Below the pieces are notes generated by a model, which saw nothing but the letters and a program-made list of their open reading frames with translations, made no database searches and had not been told where the DNA came from. A program made the position numbers and the translations under genes. This document shows, in pieces, positions 27,700-39,822 of a stretch of DNA of 64,000 bases. The stretch covers positions 380,379 through 444,378 of the forward strand of contig JXTB01000296.1 in assembly GCA_002914805.1 (NCBI GenBank), read 5' to 3'. The first letter of the stretch is position 1. Every line of letters starts with the position of its first letter. This stretch comes from Parasponia andersonii (lineage: Eukaryota > Streptophyta > Magnoliopsida > Rosales > Cannabaceae).

Positions 27700-29608
27700 A
27701 AATTGTTTTTCTTTATTTTTTTAATTTGCTATTTCATTTTTGTTTGCATTTGAGAATTTATATGTTGGTGTTTTGATCGACATTCTTTTGTGTTTTCTGA
27801 AAATTTATTTTTATTATAATTTGAATTTAAGGTTTTATTATTTGGCGTCTTGATCAATGTTTGGATTAGTTGTTAGGAAAGTTTTATTTGGCATTTTTTG
27901 ATCATGATAGTTAATTAAGAGCATGATTTTAAGGATTATGTTGGGATACTTTAAGTCTTGACCAATTTGGTTTTATTTATTTATTTTTTATACAATTTAG
28001 TCATTTTGATATTGAATGATAGATTTATTGGAGTTTTTGCAAAATATATCTCTGGGACAGTATATTTTAGAGAATACGCCTCTCTTAATAATTTTTTAAC
28101 AAGTACACATTCTTAAGTTTTAAATTATTTTAAATACAAAATGTCCATATCATTTACCTCATCAAGGGTCTACATTCCGATTAGACAGGGGAGGTCAAGT
28201 TTCTAGACACCTTATCTAGCACGGCTCGACATCCTGTCTAGTGCTAATACTTAAATATACCTTTTTTTCTGTGTGAAGTTTCTAGACATCTTGTTTAGCT
28301 CTCGACATCTCTGTCCGGTGTGGCTCGATACACTATTTAGCTTTGTCTGGTACTAAACACTCATATGTACTTTTTTTTCTTATCAAGTTTCTAGATACAT
28401 TATCTAGCTCTCGACAATCATGTCTGGTGTATTCAAGTTAAGGGTATATAAGTCTTTCTATACTCTTTTTTAAAATAGGTGTACGTCATCTAAAAACTAG
28501 CGAGATATATGTATTTTCTAAAATTCACTATTATAGGAGTGTATTTCATCTAATTTTCCTAGTTTAGTTTTATTATTGACTTTTTTTCCTTTTTACCCAA
28601 TAAATATATATTTTTTAGTCTTTTTGTTTTGCATAACAAAATATGGGAGATAAGGTAGTTAGTGTCTAATTGACTATTAAATGGAGTAATTGATTTTTGC
28701 TCATTAAGAATAATAAGTACATTCTTAAAATAAGTTTTTATTATAAAAATCTTACCAATTGAATTTGAAATTAATAATTAATAGAAATAAAAAATATATT
28801 ATTTTTCATTTTTAAATTAATTAATACTTAATTTAGGTTGGTTTACAAATTTATGAAAGCATAAAAATTATATTCCCTCAAAAAGAATATAAGAATTATA
28901 TTTTTCTTCGAAAATAAAAGGTTTTTATTTCTATATTTTAAAATAAAAAAAAAAGTAAAGAAGCACCACTTATTATCTATCAATAAAGAAAGTCCAATTC
29001 AAAATCAAAAATAGAAAAAAATTAAAAGAAACAAAAAAACGGAAAAATAAATCTTATCCAAAATTTTATAAATCACTAATACAGTGTTAACTCTACGTGC
29101 TAATGCAATAATTTCGCACTAGTAGTGTCATTATCACCTCTATTCTAAATAGAGAGCACTTAATTGATTTGACTTCGGGTATTAATTTTTTTTAGTTAAT
29201 AACTTTGGGTATTAATTGAAATATCGATCTTATCTTATATAAGTTTTGAATATATTGTTAATAAGTTATAATTATCCTTTTCTGAAAAAATACACATACA
29301 TCACATAAACAAGAAAATACGCATTCATCAAAAATAGTATTGACAATTTCTAACTTAAATACGAGGAAATTGTTATATTTCTTAGATGGGTTTTGAAAAA
29401 TTTCAAGAAATTTATGCTTAGTACCTATTTATAAAACTTATTTCTATATATACCTATTTTTAATTTTTTTTTCCCAAAAACACTCATTTTTGTGGTTTAC
29501 ATTTCACATACAAAATATGAGTGGTCTACATTTACAATGTAAATTTTATCCATGAGGTACACATTTCATGTGTAAAATATGAACAGTATACATTTATATC
29601 GTAAATGT
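27700..29608. other. Intergenic AT-rich region
   Basis: No gene seen. At 28190-28440 a phrase like agtttctagacacctt...ctagctctcgaca recurs about three times at roughly 100-bp spacing, separated by T tracts. This is a degenerate local repeat of unknown origin. Confidence 0.5.
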
Positions 29609-30833
29609 TGTTGAAAAATTAAGCTTTCAATCTTACTTGCTCTTATTCAGAAGATAACATATATTTGATTTAGTACTAATGATTTACCTTAAGTGTGTAG
29701 TGAAATAGCTTTAAAAGTTCTAACTCAAGTTCATCAAAGAATCAAGCTTGAAGATGGATACATATTGGACTTATTAGAATCAAGCTTGAAGATGAATAAT
29801 CAAGATACAAGACTATGCTTAAATAAGGTATATTCATATTTAGTTTTGTATTTAATTTAGTTCATTGTACATAAATTCTCTTTGTATTGGCTCATACTTT
29901 TCAAAAGAGTTTTCAAACTATTTTAAGCTTAAAATGGTTATTTTATTATATAAGTTTGAAAATAGAAAATAATATTTTTAAATAGGCAAAATATTCTTCA
30001 AAACATGATTTCTTAAGCCTAAATAAGTTACAAATATAATTGAAATCATGATTATTTAATATAGGCTAAAAGGAGAATTTTTATTTGCAAACTAGAACAT
30101 GTTTCGGTATGAATATTTTCTAAATTATTGTTAAATATCTTTGTAAAACTAAAACAAGTTTTCAATAACCAAAATACTATTTTCAAAATGATTTCTAATG
30201 TTTTTAAAGTATTTAAAACAAGTATAGAAGTCAGTTTTTGAAAAATGTCAAAAACTGTCAAAATTTAAAAAATAGCCAAATACTGAAACTGCAAAACTAT
30301 GCAGAGTTTTTGATCTATCGAAAATTCCATGGTCTACCAAAAATGGCAGTGACAAAATATATCTGTTAAAATTTGACTGTTGAAAAAGTACCTAAAATTT
30401 TTAGTCGACCGAAAACACACTTTTAGTCTATTGAAAATGGTAGAAAGTGTATCTAACGGTTATAAATAGCTAGTTTTCAATCAAGCCTATAAATAAAAGT
30501 TATTTTAACACCTAAAAATGACTTTGTACGAACTTAAATTGTTATCTAACTACTTTCAAAGTACAAGTTTGCCGAACCTCGAAAAAACTTAGTTTGCACT
30601 TTCTCTATCCCTACACTCGTTATTTTATTACAAGCTATTTATTTAAGTATTTGATATTTAGTGTACTTGATATACTTGGTATTATTGCTATATATTTGGT
30701 ATTACTGTTGATTTAGCTTAAAGGTTTCAAAATAGTGGTCTATAGTTTTAAATAGTTAAAAAGTTTCTTGAAATATTTTAAAACCCAATTCATCCCTTTT
30801 TAGGTGTCAATCTTGGGCTAACAATGGCTAACA
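29609..30833 (+). repeat. 5' LTR of the SIRE-like copia element
   Basis: It starts TGTTGAAAAATTAAGC; the same start with few changes recurs at 35585. The end is GGCTAACA, 2 nt before the primer site. A TATA box lies in acggttataaatagc at about 30456-30470. Length is 1225 bp. Confidence 0.72.
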
Positions 30834-30835
30834 AG

Positions 30836-30847
30836 TGGTATCAGAGC
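30836..30847 (+). promoter_or_regulatory. Primer-binding site (initiator Met-tRNA)
   Basis: The 12 bases tggtatcagagc are the exact complement of the 3' end of plant initiator tRNA-Met, the usual copia primer. Confidence 0.9.
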
Positions 30848-30879
30848 TTGGTGCTCAAATTTAAAAGACTTAACCGTCT

Positions 30880-31950
30880 TGAGATGACATACCCAAACAA
30901 TTTTCAAAATTTTTTAAATGGGGGGTTTTCAACTAGACCACCATTTTTCAATGGTATTGACTTCAATATTTGGAAAATTAAAATACTTAAATTTCTTAAA
31001 TCTATAGGTGATGATTTATTGAATATTGTTGCTCAAGGTCCATATATTCCTAGAAAAATAATTAATGATAAACTTGTTGAAAAAGAATTGGATGAATACG
31101 ATGATTTTGATAAAATCATGTTTTCTAGGAATAGATGCGCTTGTAATTATTTGTTATGTAGTATAGATATAAATATTTATAATAGTGTATAATTGGCTAC
31201 TAATGCACATAAAATGTGGAAAATGTTTTAAAGCTCATATACCATCATAAGCCAAAACAATGAAGAAGAAAAAGAAATCAAAATAACTTAGGATGATAGG
31301 AATGATGGAAATTTGGATGATGATATTAAAGAAGAAGTAAACAACACATATTTCATGACTATCGATAGTGAGGTAAAATCTCTTGAACTTCATGATAACT
31401 TTTTTGATGAGAGTGATGATATTAGTGATTTTGATAATAAAAGTATTGACGAAGAGTTATCATACAATAAGCTCCTTAATAATTTTAATAAATTGTATGA
31501 TAATTATAAATTGCTTGTTTTGAAAAATAATACTCTCAAGAAGAAATTATTTCTTTTATTGAAAGAGCTTGAGAAATTTTCAAAAGAAAATGAAGTTATT
31601 TTGACATGTGATATATGTGTGTATTTGAAACACGAAATACTTCCTTAAATGAAAAGATTTTGGATTTAACCAAAATTGTCCACACTTTTACAAATAGAAA
31701 GAAGAATTTTGATTTAATGCTTAGTAGATAAAGATGTGTTTTTGACAAATGAGATATAGGATACAAATCCTTCATAAAACAAAAGTATCTCAAAAATTAT
31801 TTTGTCAAAGTAACATCTAGTAGAGACTCAAAATACGAATATACTTATTGCAATCAAGATAGTCATACTAGTTTTTTACGCTCCATAAAGAAAAATACAT
31901 ATTTTGATGTCACACAATGATGGATACCAAAGAATTCAAAGACCAAGTCC
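30880..31950 (+). pseudogene. Copia gag remnant of the SIRE-like element
   Basis: RPPFFNGIDFNIWKIKILKFL (about 30936-30998) matches the F-x-G-x-x-Y-x-x-W-K-x-x-M start of copia gag, followed by GDDLLNIVAQGPYIPRK. After a stop at 31190-31192 the frame 31313-31648 gives an acidic, then Leu/Lys-rich coiled-coil segment typical of SIRE-type gag. A degenerate zinc-knuckle region lies around 31830-31900. Frameshifts and stops make it non-functional. Confidence 0.75.
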
Positions 31951-34900
31951 TGGACCTAAAGTTGAGTGGGTACCAAAAATCTAAATTTGAATCTTTGTTA
32001 TAGGTACAAGCAAGAAAGTGGTTGCTCCAAGTACTTAATCGATGACTTTACCAACCTCTGAATTTTCACAAAGACATGATGGGGGATATTTAATTTTTAG
32101 AGATAATGCAAAAAAACAAGATTATTGGCATAAGTAATATCGGTAACAACTCTTTGTCTATATTTAAAAATGTCTTGCTAGAAATTAAAATGCTTAATTT
32201 TTATCAAGTATGGTAATAGAGTTATTAAGAAATTAATATGCTTAATTTTTGTCAACTATGGTAATAGAGTTATTAAGTTTTTCTTTTAGCTCTTTCAAAA
32301 GCTCAATTTGAAATTTTGAACAAATAAAATTATGTCTTTTAATCAAAAAAATATTATTGTGAAAATATTTTCAAGTCAAGATAAATTTTGTTTGTTTTAA
32401 AGGAAAATATTGATTATAGCATAGAAAACTTAGACATACTATGACTGCAATTTCAAAACTTTACTAAAGAAATCTTGTTATAGCTTACCTAGTCTAATTT
32501 TTGGAAATAACAAGATTTAGAAAGCAGATCACTTTTGAAATTAAGTTAATTGTTTTTGAAAAATATTATGCTTTTGAATTAGTTGATAATTTTTCAAAAC
32601 GATTTATGCGATTTTCTTTATTGGTTTCAAAATGGCCTTGACCATATCGAATGCAAATGTTTTACAAAAATACTTTGTAGCCAAAATCGTCAACACTATT
32701 TGTTATGTTAGTGTTGATTAAACTTATTTTGAATGAAATATCATTATGAGTTTAAAATGATCAAAAACCCAATATTAGATATTTTTAGAGTCTTTGGATA
32801 CAAATATTTTATTTTCTTAAATACTTAAGACAACTTCGAAAATTTTGTTTCAAAATCCAATGTTGGAACTTTTCTTAGTTACTCTACTACTACTAAGGCA
32901 TAAAAAGATTTTTTTCAACAAAAAAACTAAGTAGAAGATGAATTTATGTATGTGATATTTGATAAAACTAATAACTATTCTAAGGAGAAAAGCATAGATA
33001 ATATTGTTGTAGGTTTAGTATTAAGCTTGAATAATTAGAGCTTAACGACAAATCAAAAGAAGATAATTATGTCCAACCTCAACACAAAAAAAAAAAGGAC
33101 GAAGAGTTATTAGATGGATAAAATCCTTATCAATCAATCAAGGTATATCTTCTTAAAAATGATTGCTCAAGCACTTAAAGCCGACGAAGACATTGAAACA
33201 AAAATTGGTATGGTTGATTATGATGAATTCTCTTGATATTGTTTATTTAAATATTATTTGTTTTGCATTCTATGTTCTTTAAAATTGATGATTTTTCAAT
33301 GTTTTAGTTGATGGTTTAAACATTTTTCTTATTTTTCAAACAAAAAAAATTCAAATACTACTAAAACAAAGTTTTTGGCAAACAGAAAATTTTTTCGATC
33401 AACCAAAAAAGTGTTCTAGAAAACACTTTCTACAGACCGAAAATCTATTTTCAGACTACTGAAAATGCACAGAAGGCTGTGTATTTAAGCGATTTTAGCA
33501 GTTTTTGAATTATTTTCTCGCATTTCTTTGACTTTGTTTGAATTTTTTACTTATAAGCTTAATTTTGATTGACATATTTATTGCTCATATGTGATTCAAA
33601 ATACTTGTACAATGCATATTGATTAAACTTTTATATTTGTACAAATTCTTGATAGTTTTTATATGACAAATACTATGTATAATTAATTGAATTATTTTAT
33701 CTATATGAGTGACGTATTTGAAATCAAAATGACATCTTATTTGAATTCAATGTTTATATTTTGTAATTTTGAATATTTGTGCATGATTCTTTATGAGAAT
33801 AAATTTTTTATGAATATTACATATAAGATTCTCATGAATTTTCAATACATATTTTGTTATGCTTTATCGTTTTTGAATATCTATCTCTTATGGTTGTTTA
33901 AACTTTAAAAATATGTTATGTTTGGATTGGAAACTAGTTATTGGTTGCTTATTCATGCTTTTACTTTGCATTTATTAATTGGTATCAATCTTATCTTTCA
34001 TATTTATGCAATTTTTTGATGATATCAAAAGGAGAAGAAGAATGTGTTTTTGATTTAAATTATTTCAATTGGTATCAAGTTGGTCTTTTATCTTTGATTA
34101 ATTGCTTTAATTGGTATCAATTTGATATAATTTTTTAAAATACAATTGGTATCTATTGACATAGTTTTAATTGGTATTAAATATAATTGGTTATTGTTTT
34201 CCAAAATAATTGGTATCCATATTTGATATCTCTCATATATGATTGATTTTTTTTTTTACTTTGGTTATTGATATTTTGATCATAATTCATATATTGAGGA
34301 GGAGCATATTTATGATTTTCTTGTACTAGAATTGGTCATACATCTTATGAATGCATCCCTTTTTTTATGCTCTCTATAGTTTGATAAATAATATATATAT
34401 ATATATATTTCACTTTGGTACTAGAATTACTTTGAATTTCTCCTATGCTTTATGATGATTATACTTGGAGAAATATATTTTCAACAAGTGAAATAGTAAG
34501 ATTTAGATTTTTTATGATCTTGATTCGATGCAACTTCTCTATTTTGAATATGCTATAATTGTCATACTTATTATTAATAGAAGAAGTTTTGCCAAAAATA
34601 AAAAGAATGCTCTTATTTCCACTTTGACATCATATTGTTGTTCAATCTTATATTTCATATTGTTATTCTTATTTTGAAGATTGTTCAATTCTATATTCCC
34701 CCATATCTCTTTATTATATAATTTGTCATACTATTTTTCATACGGGGAGAAAATTATTTATGTGTTGCTCTTTCATATATTTTTGTCATAAATTCAAATG
34801 GAAAGAGTAATATCGTGAACTAATATGGGGAAAAGAACACACTCTTGATTTATGATTGCTTTTTGAATTTCAATTGATATCAATTTAATATTTCTTGATT

Positions 34901-35584
34901 ACTTATTCACACAATTGGTATCATGAGCATTTTTTTTTAACAAGTGATATTTATGAGTTCAAATATTTAAAATATGCATACTTTATAAGTTTAAGGGGGA
35001 GTTTCACTCTCTTTTTATTAAGCACATTTTGAGGGAGAGCATTCAAGGTTTGATAAGAAGACTTATCTTTATTTATTTCTTATTCCTTACTCCTTTGTTT
35101 TTTAAATATATATATATATGTGTGTGAAAGAGATTTTTAAGAACTATTCATTTTTTTATGTACTAGATTTTTCTTGAAAATCTTTTCAACCGTATGCTTA
35201 TTTTGAAAATATCTTGATAGATTCATTCCTTACAAGACATCTAGTTTGAAAATTATTTTCTATCTTTTTAATGATATCAAAAGGGGGGAAATAATGATGA
35301 TTTATGAATATGAGGATAAAAAGATTCAGTTATGAGGGTGCATATTTTAAAAGGGAAAAATTTATTTAGCACATATTTCTAATTTTCTCATAATATGCCT
35401 ATGATGCTTAATTGAGTTAAAAAAGGAGTAAGTCCGTTTAACTTTGTCAAGTATATTTTGAGATGGAGCTTAAAATATGGTAAGGATTAAGGTAAACTTG
35501 TCAAATTTTATATTTACATATCCTTATTGCATATTTTCTTTTATCTCATAAATCAATATTTGTCATCATAAAAAAAGAGGAGAT
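31951..35584 (+). other. Remaining internal region of the SIRE-like element
   Basis: It holds a protease-region remnant to about 32130 and a 47-48-bp tandem duplication at 32181-32275. A possible pre-RT linker lies near 32930-33030. Then come about 2.5 kb of AT-rich DNA in which the phrase aattggtatc recurs (33977, 34067, 34109, 34144, 34169 as aattggtatt, 34208, 34913). No intact frame. Low-complexity (TA)n lies at about 34390-34408. Confidence 0.5.
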
Positions 35585-35755
35585 TGTTGAGAAATTGAGG
35601 TTTCAATCTTACTCACTCTTATTTTGAAGATGACAAATATTTGATTTAGTACTAATGATTTACCTTGAGTATATAGTGAAGTAGCTTTAAAAGTTCTAAA
35701 TCAAGTTGATCAAGGACTCAAACTTGAAGATGGATGTATATTGGACTTATTAAAA
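35585..35755 (+). repeat. Start of the 3' LTR of the SIRE-like element
   Basis: TGTTGAGAAATTGAGG and the next 160 bp, including gatttagtactaatgattta, align with 29609-29780. Beyond about 35755 the similarity is lost, so the rest of the LTR is deleted or replaced. Confidence 0.72.
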
Positions 35756-36446
35756 ATACTATTTTTTACAACATAAGGAGGTTACTTTTTAAAAGCTGAA
35801 TTTGTCAAAGGTAATTGAGTAAATCAATCAAGTTACTTTTTAAATAATTTAGGCCATTTAAAAATATACTATTTTTAAAAGTATATCTAGAAACATAATA
35901 TTTTTTGAAAGTATTTAGAAAAATGATTCTTTATTCAAAATTAGTACTTTTTATAGGTACTCAAGATAGCTAGGGTTATTTGAGGTGACCAATCAAGTTA
36001 TTTGAGATAATCAGACTCATTACTTCAATTTATAAAATGTGACAATTTTTTAAAATATTTTTAAAAGTAACATTTTTCCTAATAAATCTAATTTTTTTTT
36101 TAAAAAATTAAAATACAGAATTTGAAATTTTTATTTTAAAANTATATATATATATATTTTTTCGGTCTACCCTAAAATCAAATTTACTGTCTAAACAATA
36201 AGAGTAGTATCCATATTTCAAAGAAGAAAATATAGGAAAGTATTAATCTTGACCTAAAATAAATTAGTAAATAATTAGCCAACGTCGAACTTTGAAACGA
36301 AAAATAAAATTCTAAATTGTCTACAACTAGTTAACCAAGATCCTATTTTACCTCCTCATTCGTCTCCTTTAATTGCTTACTAATTTACCTTTTCACTTCT
36401 CTTTCTAATCATCTCTCTTATAATCTTAATCTCTCCAACTAAACCA
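35756..36446. other. Intergenic region upstream of hyccin
   Basis: AT-rich, with no gene. One N at 36142 sits in a (TA)n tract. A C/T-rich leader (about 36370-36440) directly precedes the hyccin ATG. Confidence 0.5.
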
Positions 36447-37469
36447 ATGTCCGACGACACCACCACCCCAGAAACAGCAGCTGCTATCGGCGTCTCCGCC
36501 GTGGATGCCGCCGGCGATGATCCTCTGACAACAATGGATTCCCATTCCAAGTCCCAATTAGCAATCCAATCCCTGTCGTCCATCCTCCCATCCATCCTTC
36601 CCACACTCTCCTCTTCCCCAAACCCTTCCCATTCCCCCTCCACGACCCCGACGTGTTCGCCGCCACCCCTCCTCTGGCACCGGCGACAACAACCTCTCCA
36701 CTGGCTCTACGATGCCTTCCAGTCGGGTGACCCGGGCCTCCAACTGGTCGTCCTCTGCTTCGTCCCGATCATCGCCGGTGCGTACCTCTCACGCGCAACC
36801 CTCCGTCGGCCGCTCGCCGGCTTCGAGGCCATCCTCCTCGCCCTCTACGCCCACGAGACCAGCTCGCGGGCCGGCCAGCCCGTGACAGTAAACGTCCCGG
36901 ACATGTCCCACCCGAGCCTCTACCACGAGTCCATGACCCCCGCCAAGAACAACGCCACGTCACTGAACCTCGTCGTGGTCTCGCCGAGCCTGGAGCCCCA
37001 CGGAACCATGAGGTCCACGCGACGGGAGTGGATCATGGGCGTGGCTCTGGAGCTCTACTACAACAAGATTTCCGAAATGCCCGCGAGTTCCAAGATCGAG
37101 TTTTACGAGTTTTGCGTGGTCTGGGCTGGCAATTATCGCGATCAAGATGACACGTCTGATGGTCCGAGTCGACTCAGATTTGGAAACGGTGGTGAGTCAG
37201 GGCCGAGTCAACTCGGGGGGCGAAGGAGTATTCCATTGCCGTGAGAGTTGCTACAGCAGATACTGAGGATAATGGGTCACTGCATGGTGGGTTGTGCTAG
37301 AAACAAGGAGGTTTTTGATGCTGCCAAGGCGGCGTGTAGAAGTCTGCATGGGAGGGCCATGCATGATATTAATCCCAAGGCCATTTTGGCCACTGAGAGT
37401 CTGCTTAGGCTAGGGAATATGAGCGTGGAATCAAACGACAACAATGATGACGAAAACGACAACCTGTAG
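36447..37469 (+). pseudogene. HYC: Hyccin (FAM126-like) gene with an internal TGA
   Basis: The frame from 36447 gives 265 aa with the plant hyccin blocks: LLWHRRQQPLHWLYDAFQS, LQLVVLCFVPIIAGAYLSR, PLAGFEAILLALYAHETSSR, SLEPHGTMRSTRREWIMG and VALELYYNKISEMP. It stops at TGA 37242-37244. The same frame continues at once with ELLQQILRIMGHC, EVFDAAKAACRSLHGRA and NPKAILATESLLRLG, stopping at TAG 37467-37469 (about 340 aa in all, the usual family length). The family has Trp where this TGA lies, so a single G-to-A change explains it. Hyccin is a scaffold of the plasma-membrane PI4-kinase alpha complex with NPG and EFOP partners. It could be a recent pseudogene, a truncating allele or a base error. 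Intronless and GC-rich. Confidence 0.85.
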
Positions 37470-39822
37470 CTTGATTCTAGTGCTGATGATGAGAGTTTTG
37501 CTAATACTCTCAATTAGGTCTCTAAAAAGAAGTAGATAATGCAACAGTCACATATGTGACAACATATATATATACATACGGTCATAATCTATTCGGTTAT
37601 TTTATTTTATTTTATTTGCCAATCTATAGTTATTTTTTCTTTTAGTCGTTAGATTATTATCTAATGGCTATTAAAATTTGAGTAATTAAAAAAAATAAAA
37701 ATAAATATACATTATTTAATATTTTTCTCTTTTTATATTTTCTTATAAAAAGTAATAAATTTTAATTAGGCAAAATAATACTTATAAATAGATTTAAAAA
37801 ATACCTATTAAATCGGTATCTATATAAATATATATAAATGTAGTCTCTTGAGAGGACCAGTCCCCTCTACATTTTAGATCATGTTTGTCTAATACTATAT
37901 TGATTAAAGCGTGATATGTGTTGACTAAATTATAAAAAAGAACTGATGTCCTTGAAGGGGCTACATCCATGGCCTTTATATGATTAGCTATAATATTTTT
38001 TTTGCCACGTATTAGCAGTGGTAGCGATATATATATATAACATTAACTGCTTGACTAAATATGAGCATTTGTAAGTAGATTTGGTTCGGCTCAAACTTGA
38101 CAGAAAAATAAATATAGGCATGGATCTGGCGTCCAATGTCTTTGTCTTTAGTTATTTTGGTAAACCAGTTTTGTCTCAAAAGTGGAGTATACATGGGATT
38201 TAGAGCAAATCACTATCCCCCTTGAATTTTATTTTTCTTATAAATAACAAGTAATTTTTTTTTGAACAGGTATTTGCCTCCTCTAAACTAAGTCTTGTCC
38301 AGCTTAACTAATAGAATAGGTCTTTCTTTCAAATGAAGAATATTTGGTTTTATTCCCTTATTTAGCCTGTAAAATCTTCGGTTTTATTAAGGTCATTTTG
38401 GTAATTTCTCAATTCTAGAATTTGAAATTTGATTAAAATGCAGAGAAATATAATTAAATTCGAATTAGGGTTAAATTATGGGAAGTTTTGTGCCAATGAC
38501 TTTTAAACAAATTGAAGCCTATGTCTCCATGATAAATTGTTCTTTTTTTTTTGGAAAGGTTCCTCAAGGGAATTATATTAAATCACTAGCCAAATTAGCT
38601 ACAATAATAGTACAAATTTCTAAAGAAAATAGAAATATCCTTCAATAAAAACGAATATAAATCTAAAAAAAATAGAAAGTGTAAGCTACCGTATTCTTAA
38701 TGACAAGAAATATGATTGCGAAATTCCACTTCCTACTTACAGAGAAAAAAAACTCTAAGTGAAGAAACTTAGAGTCCTCGGGTAGAACTCACTTAAGGTA
38801 TCCATAAGTAAACACCATAGTTATCTCTCCTTTACGGTGTTCATCACTAAATGCCACCCTTTTCATTTTGTTCATCAATAAATGCTAACCTCTATATGGC
38901 GTCTATAAGCAAATGCCACCTTCTTTACAGCATTCATTAGTAAATACTGCACAAATTTTTCCAGATCTAACTCCTGAAAGCTACAGATCTAGAAGAAACC
39001 TAAGAAAGACACATAAAAAAACAAAAAAAATAAACTCTAGAAACAAAAAAAAAATCTAAAATACAATTAAATAATACCACAGAAAAAAGATCTAGACGTA
39101 CACAAGAAAAAACAAAAAAAAAACTAACCAAAACACCATAGATCTAGATCTAGATGTATAAAAACTACCATAAATCTAAATTTAGGTTATCTAATAGTGG
39201 AGGAGGCTGGTGATTGGCGAAGACTGGGGGAAGGTCTCTAGACTTTACAATTCTAGTACACCAACTTCATTATAAATTGTTTTAACTCCACTAATTTCAT
39301 GGTGAATTAGAAAAATTCTTAAAAATTAAGCCAAAATGTATTGAAAAACTTCCCATAAATCAAACTTGAAGTGAGTTATATTGTTGGTGAATTGAGTCAC
39401 TAGGCCTATCAAGTTGACTCACTAAGTTGGCCAAGGGAACTTGCTGAGTTGGGACGAGTGAGTAGACGAAGCTCTGTGATTATATGTAGTTGTTGGTTAC
39501 TATTTGGAGATATTTATTTTAATTATCTTGGACTTTTATTGAAATTCTATGGCTTAAATTATGGATTTGGTTTGTAGAATTATTATGCCTAGTTAGTGAC
39601 AATAATGATGATGCTTTGATATGTTTTATAACTCATATTATTAACCTAAGTTTAGTGGTAATCACAACTTGTCAGAATTTATATTTTGGATTATTTTCAT
39701 AAGCTTTTACTGAAGATGTCATTTTGAAACTAGTTGTCGTTTTTCTAAAAATATTGAAGATTTTAAATTTTTCTAAAACAACTTATAAGTTTCCACTTGT
39801 GAAGTTCATTTTATGCTACTAG
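37470..39822. other. Intergenic region between hyccin and the hAT element
   Basis: No gene supported. It includes (TA)n at 37564-37575 and 38027-38039, a T tract at 38542-38553 next to ggttcctcaagggaatta (could be an antisense LINE tail), and an imperfect minisatellite at 38795-38950. Confidence 0.5.
38795..38950. repeat. Imperfect minisatellite, about five units of 29-39 bp
   Basis: The phrase ttcatcactaaatgccaccc recurs with variation (ccataagtaaacacc, tcatcaataaatgctaacc, tctataagcaaatgccacc, ttcattagtaaatactgc). Units are degenerate. Confidence 0.6.

Larger units (their letters stand above)
29609..35755 (+). mobile_element. Copia LTR retrotransposon, SIRE-like, lacking RT; 3' LTR truncated or diverged
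   Basis: A 5' LTR (29609-30833), an initiator-Met primer site (30836-30847), gag, a protease remnant, a long AT-rich 3' region, a polypurine tract (aaaaaaagaggagat, 35570-35584) and the start of a 3' LTR at 35585 are all in + orientation. The gag type and long 3' region match the SIRE lineage. No integrase core or RT motif was found in 32150-35570, though a fragment near 32930-33030 resembles the pre-RT linker. The element is non-autonomous. Confidence 0.72.

Noticed and set aside
28190-28440. Recurring ctagacatct and gctctcgaca words that resemble a repeat array
   Set aside because: Spacing is irregular and there are no conserved repeats with unique spacers, so it is not CRISPR-like; recorded only as a degenerate local repeat.
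28035-28560. Possible MITE with weakly complementary ends (aaaatatatctc / gagatatatgtatttt)
   Set aside because: Complementarity is short and AT-rich, and no target duplication was found.
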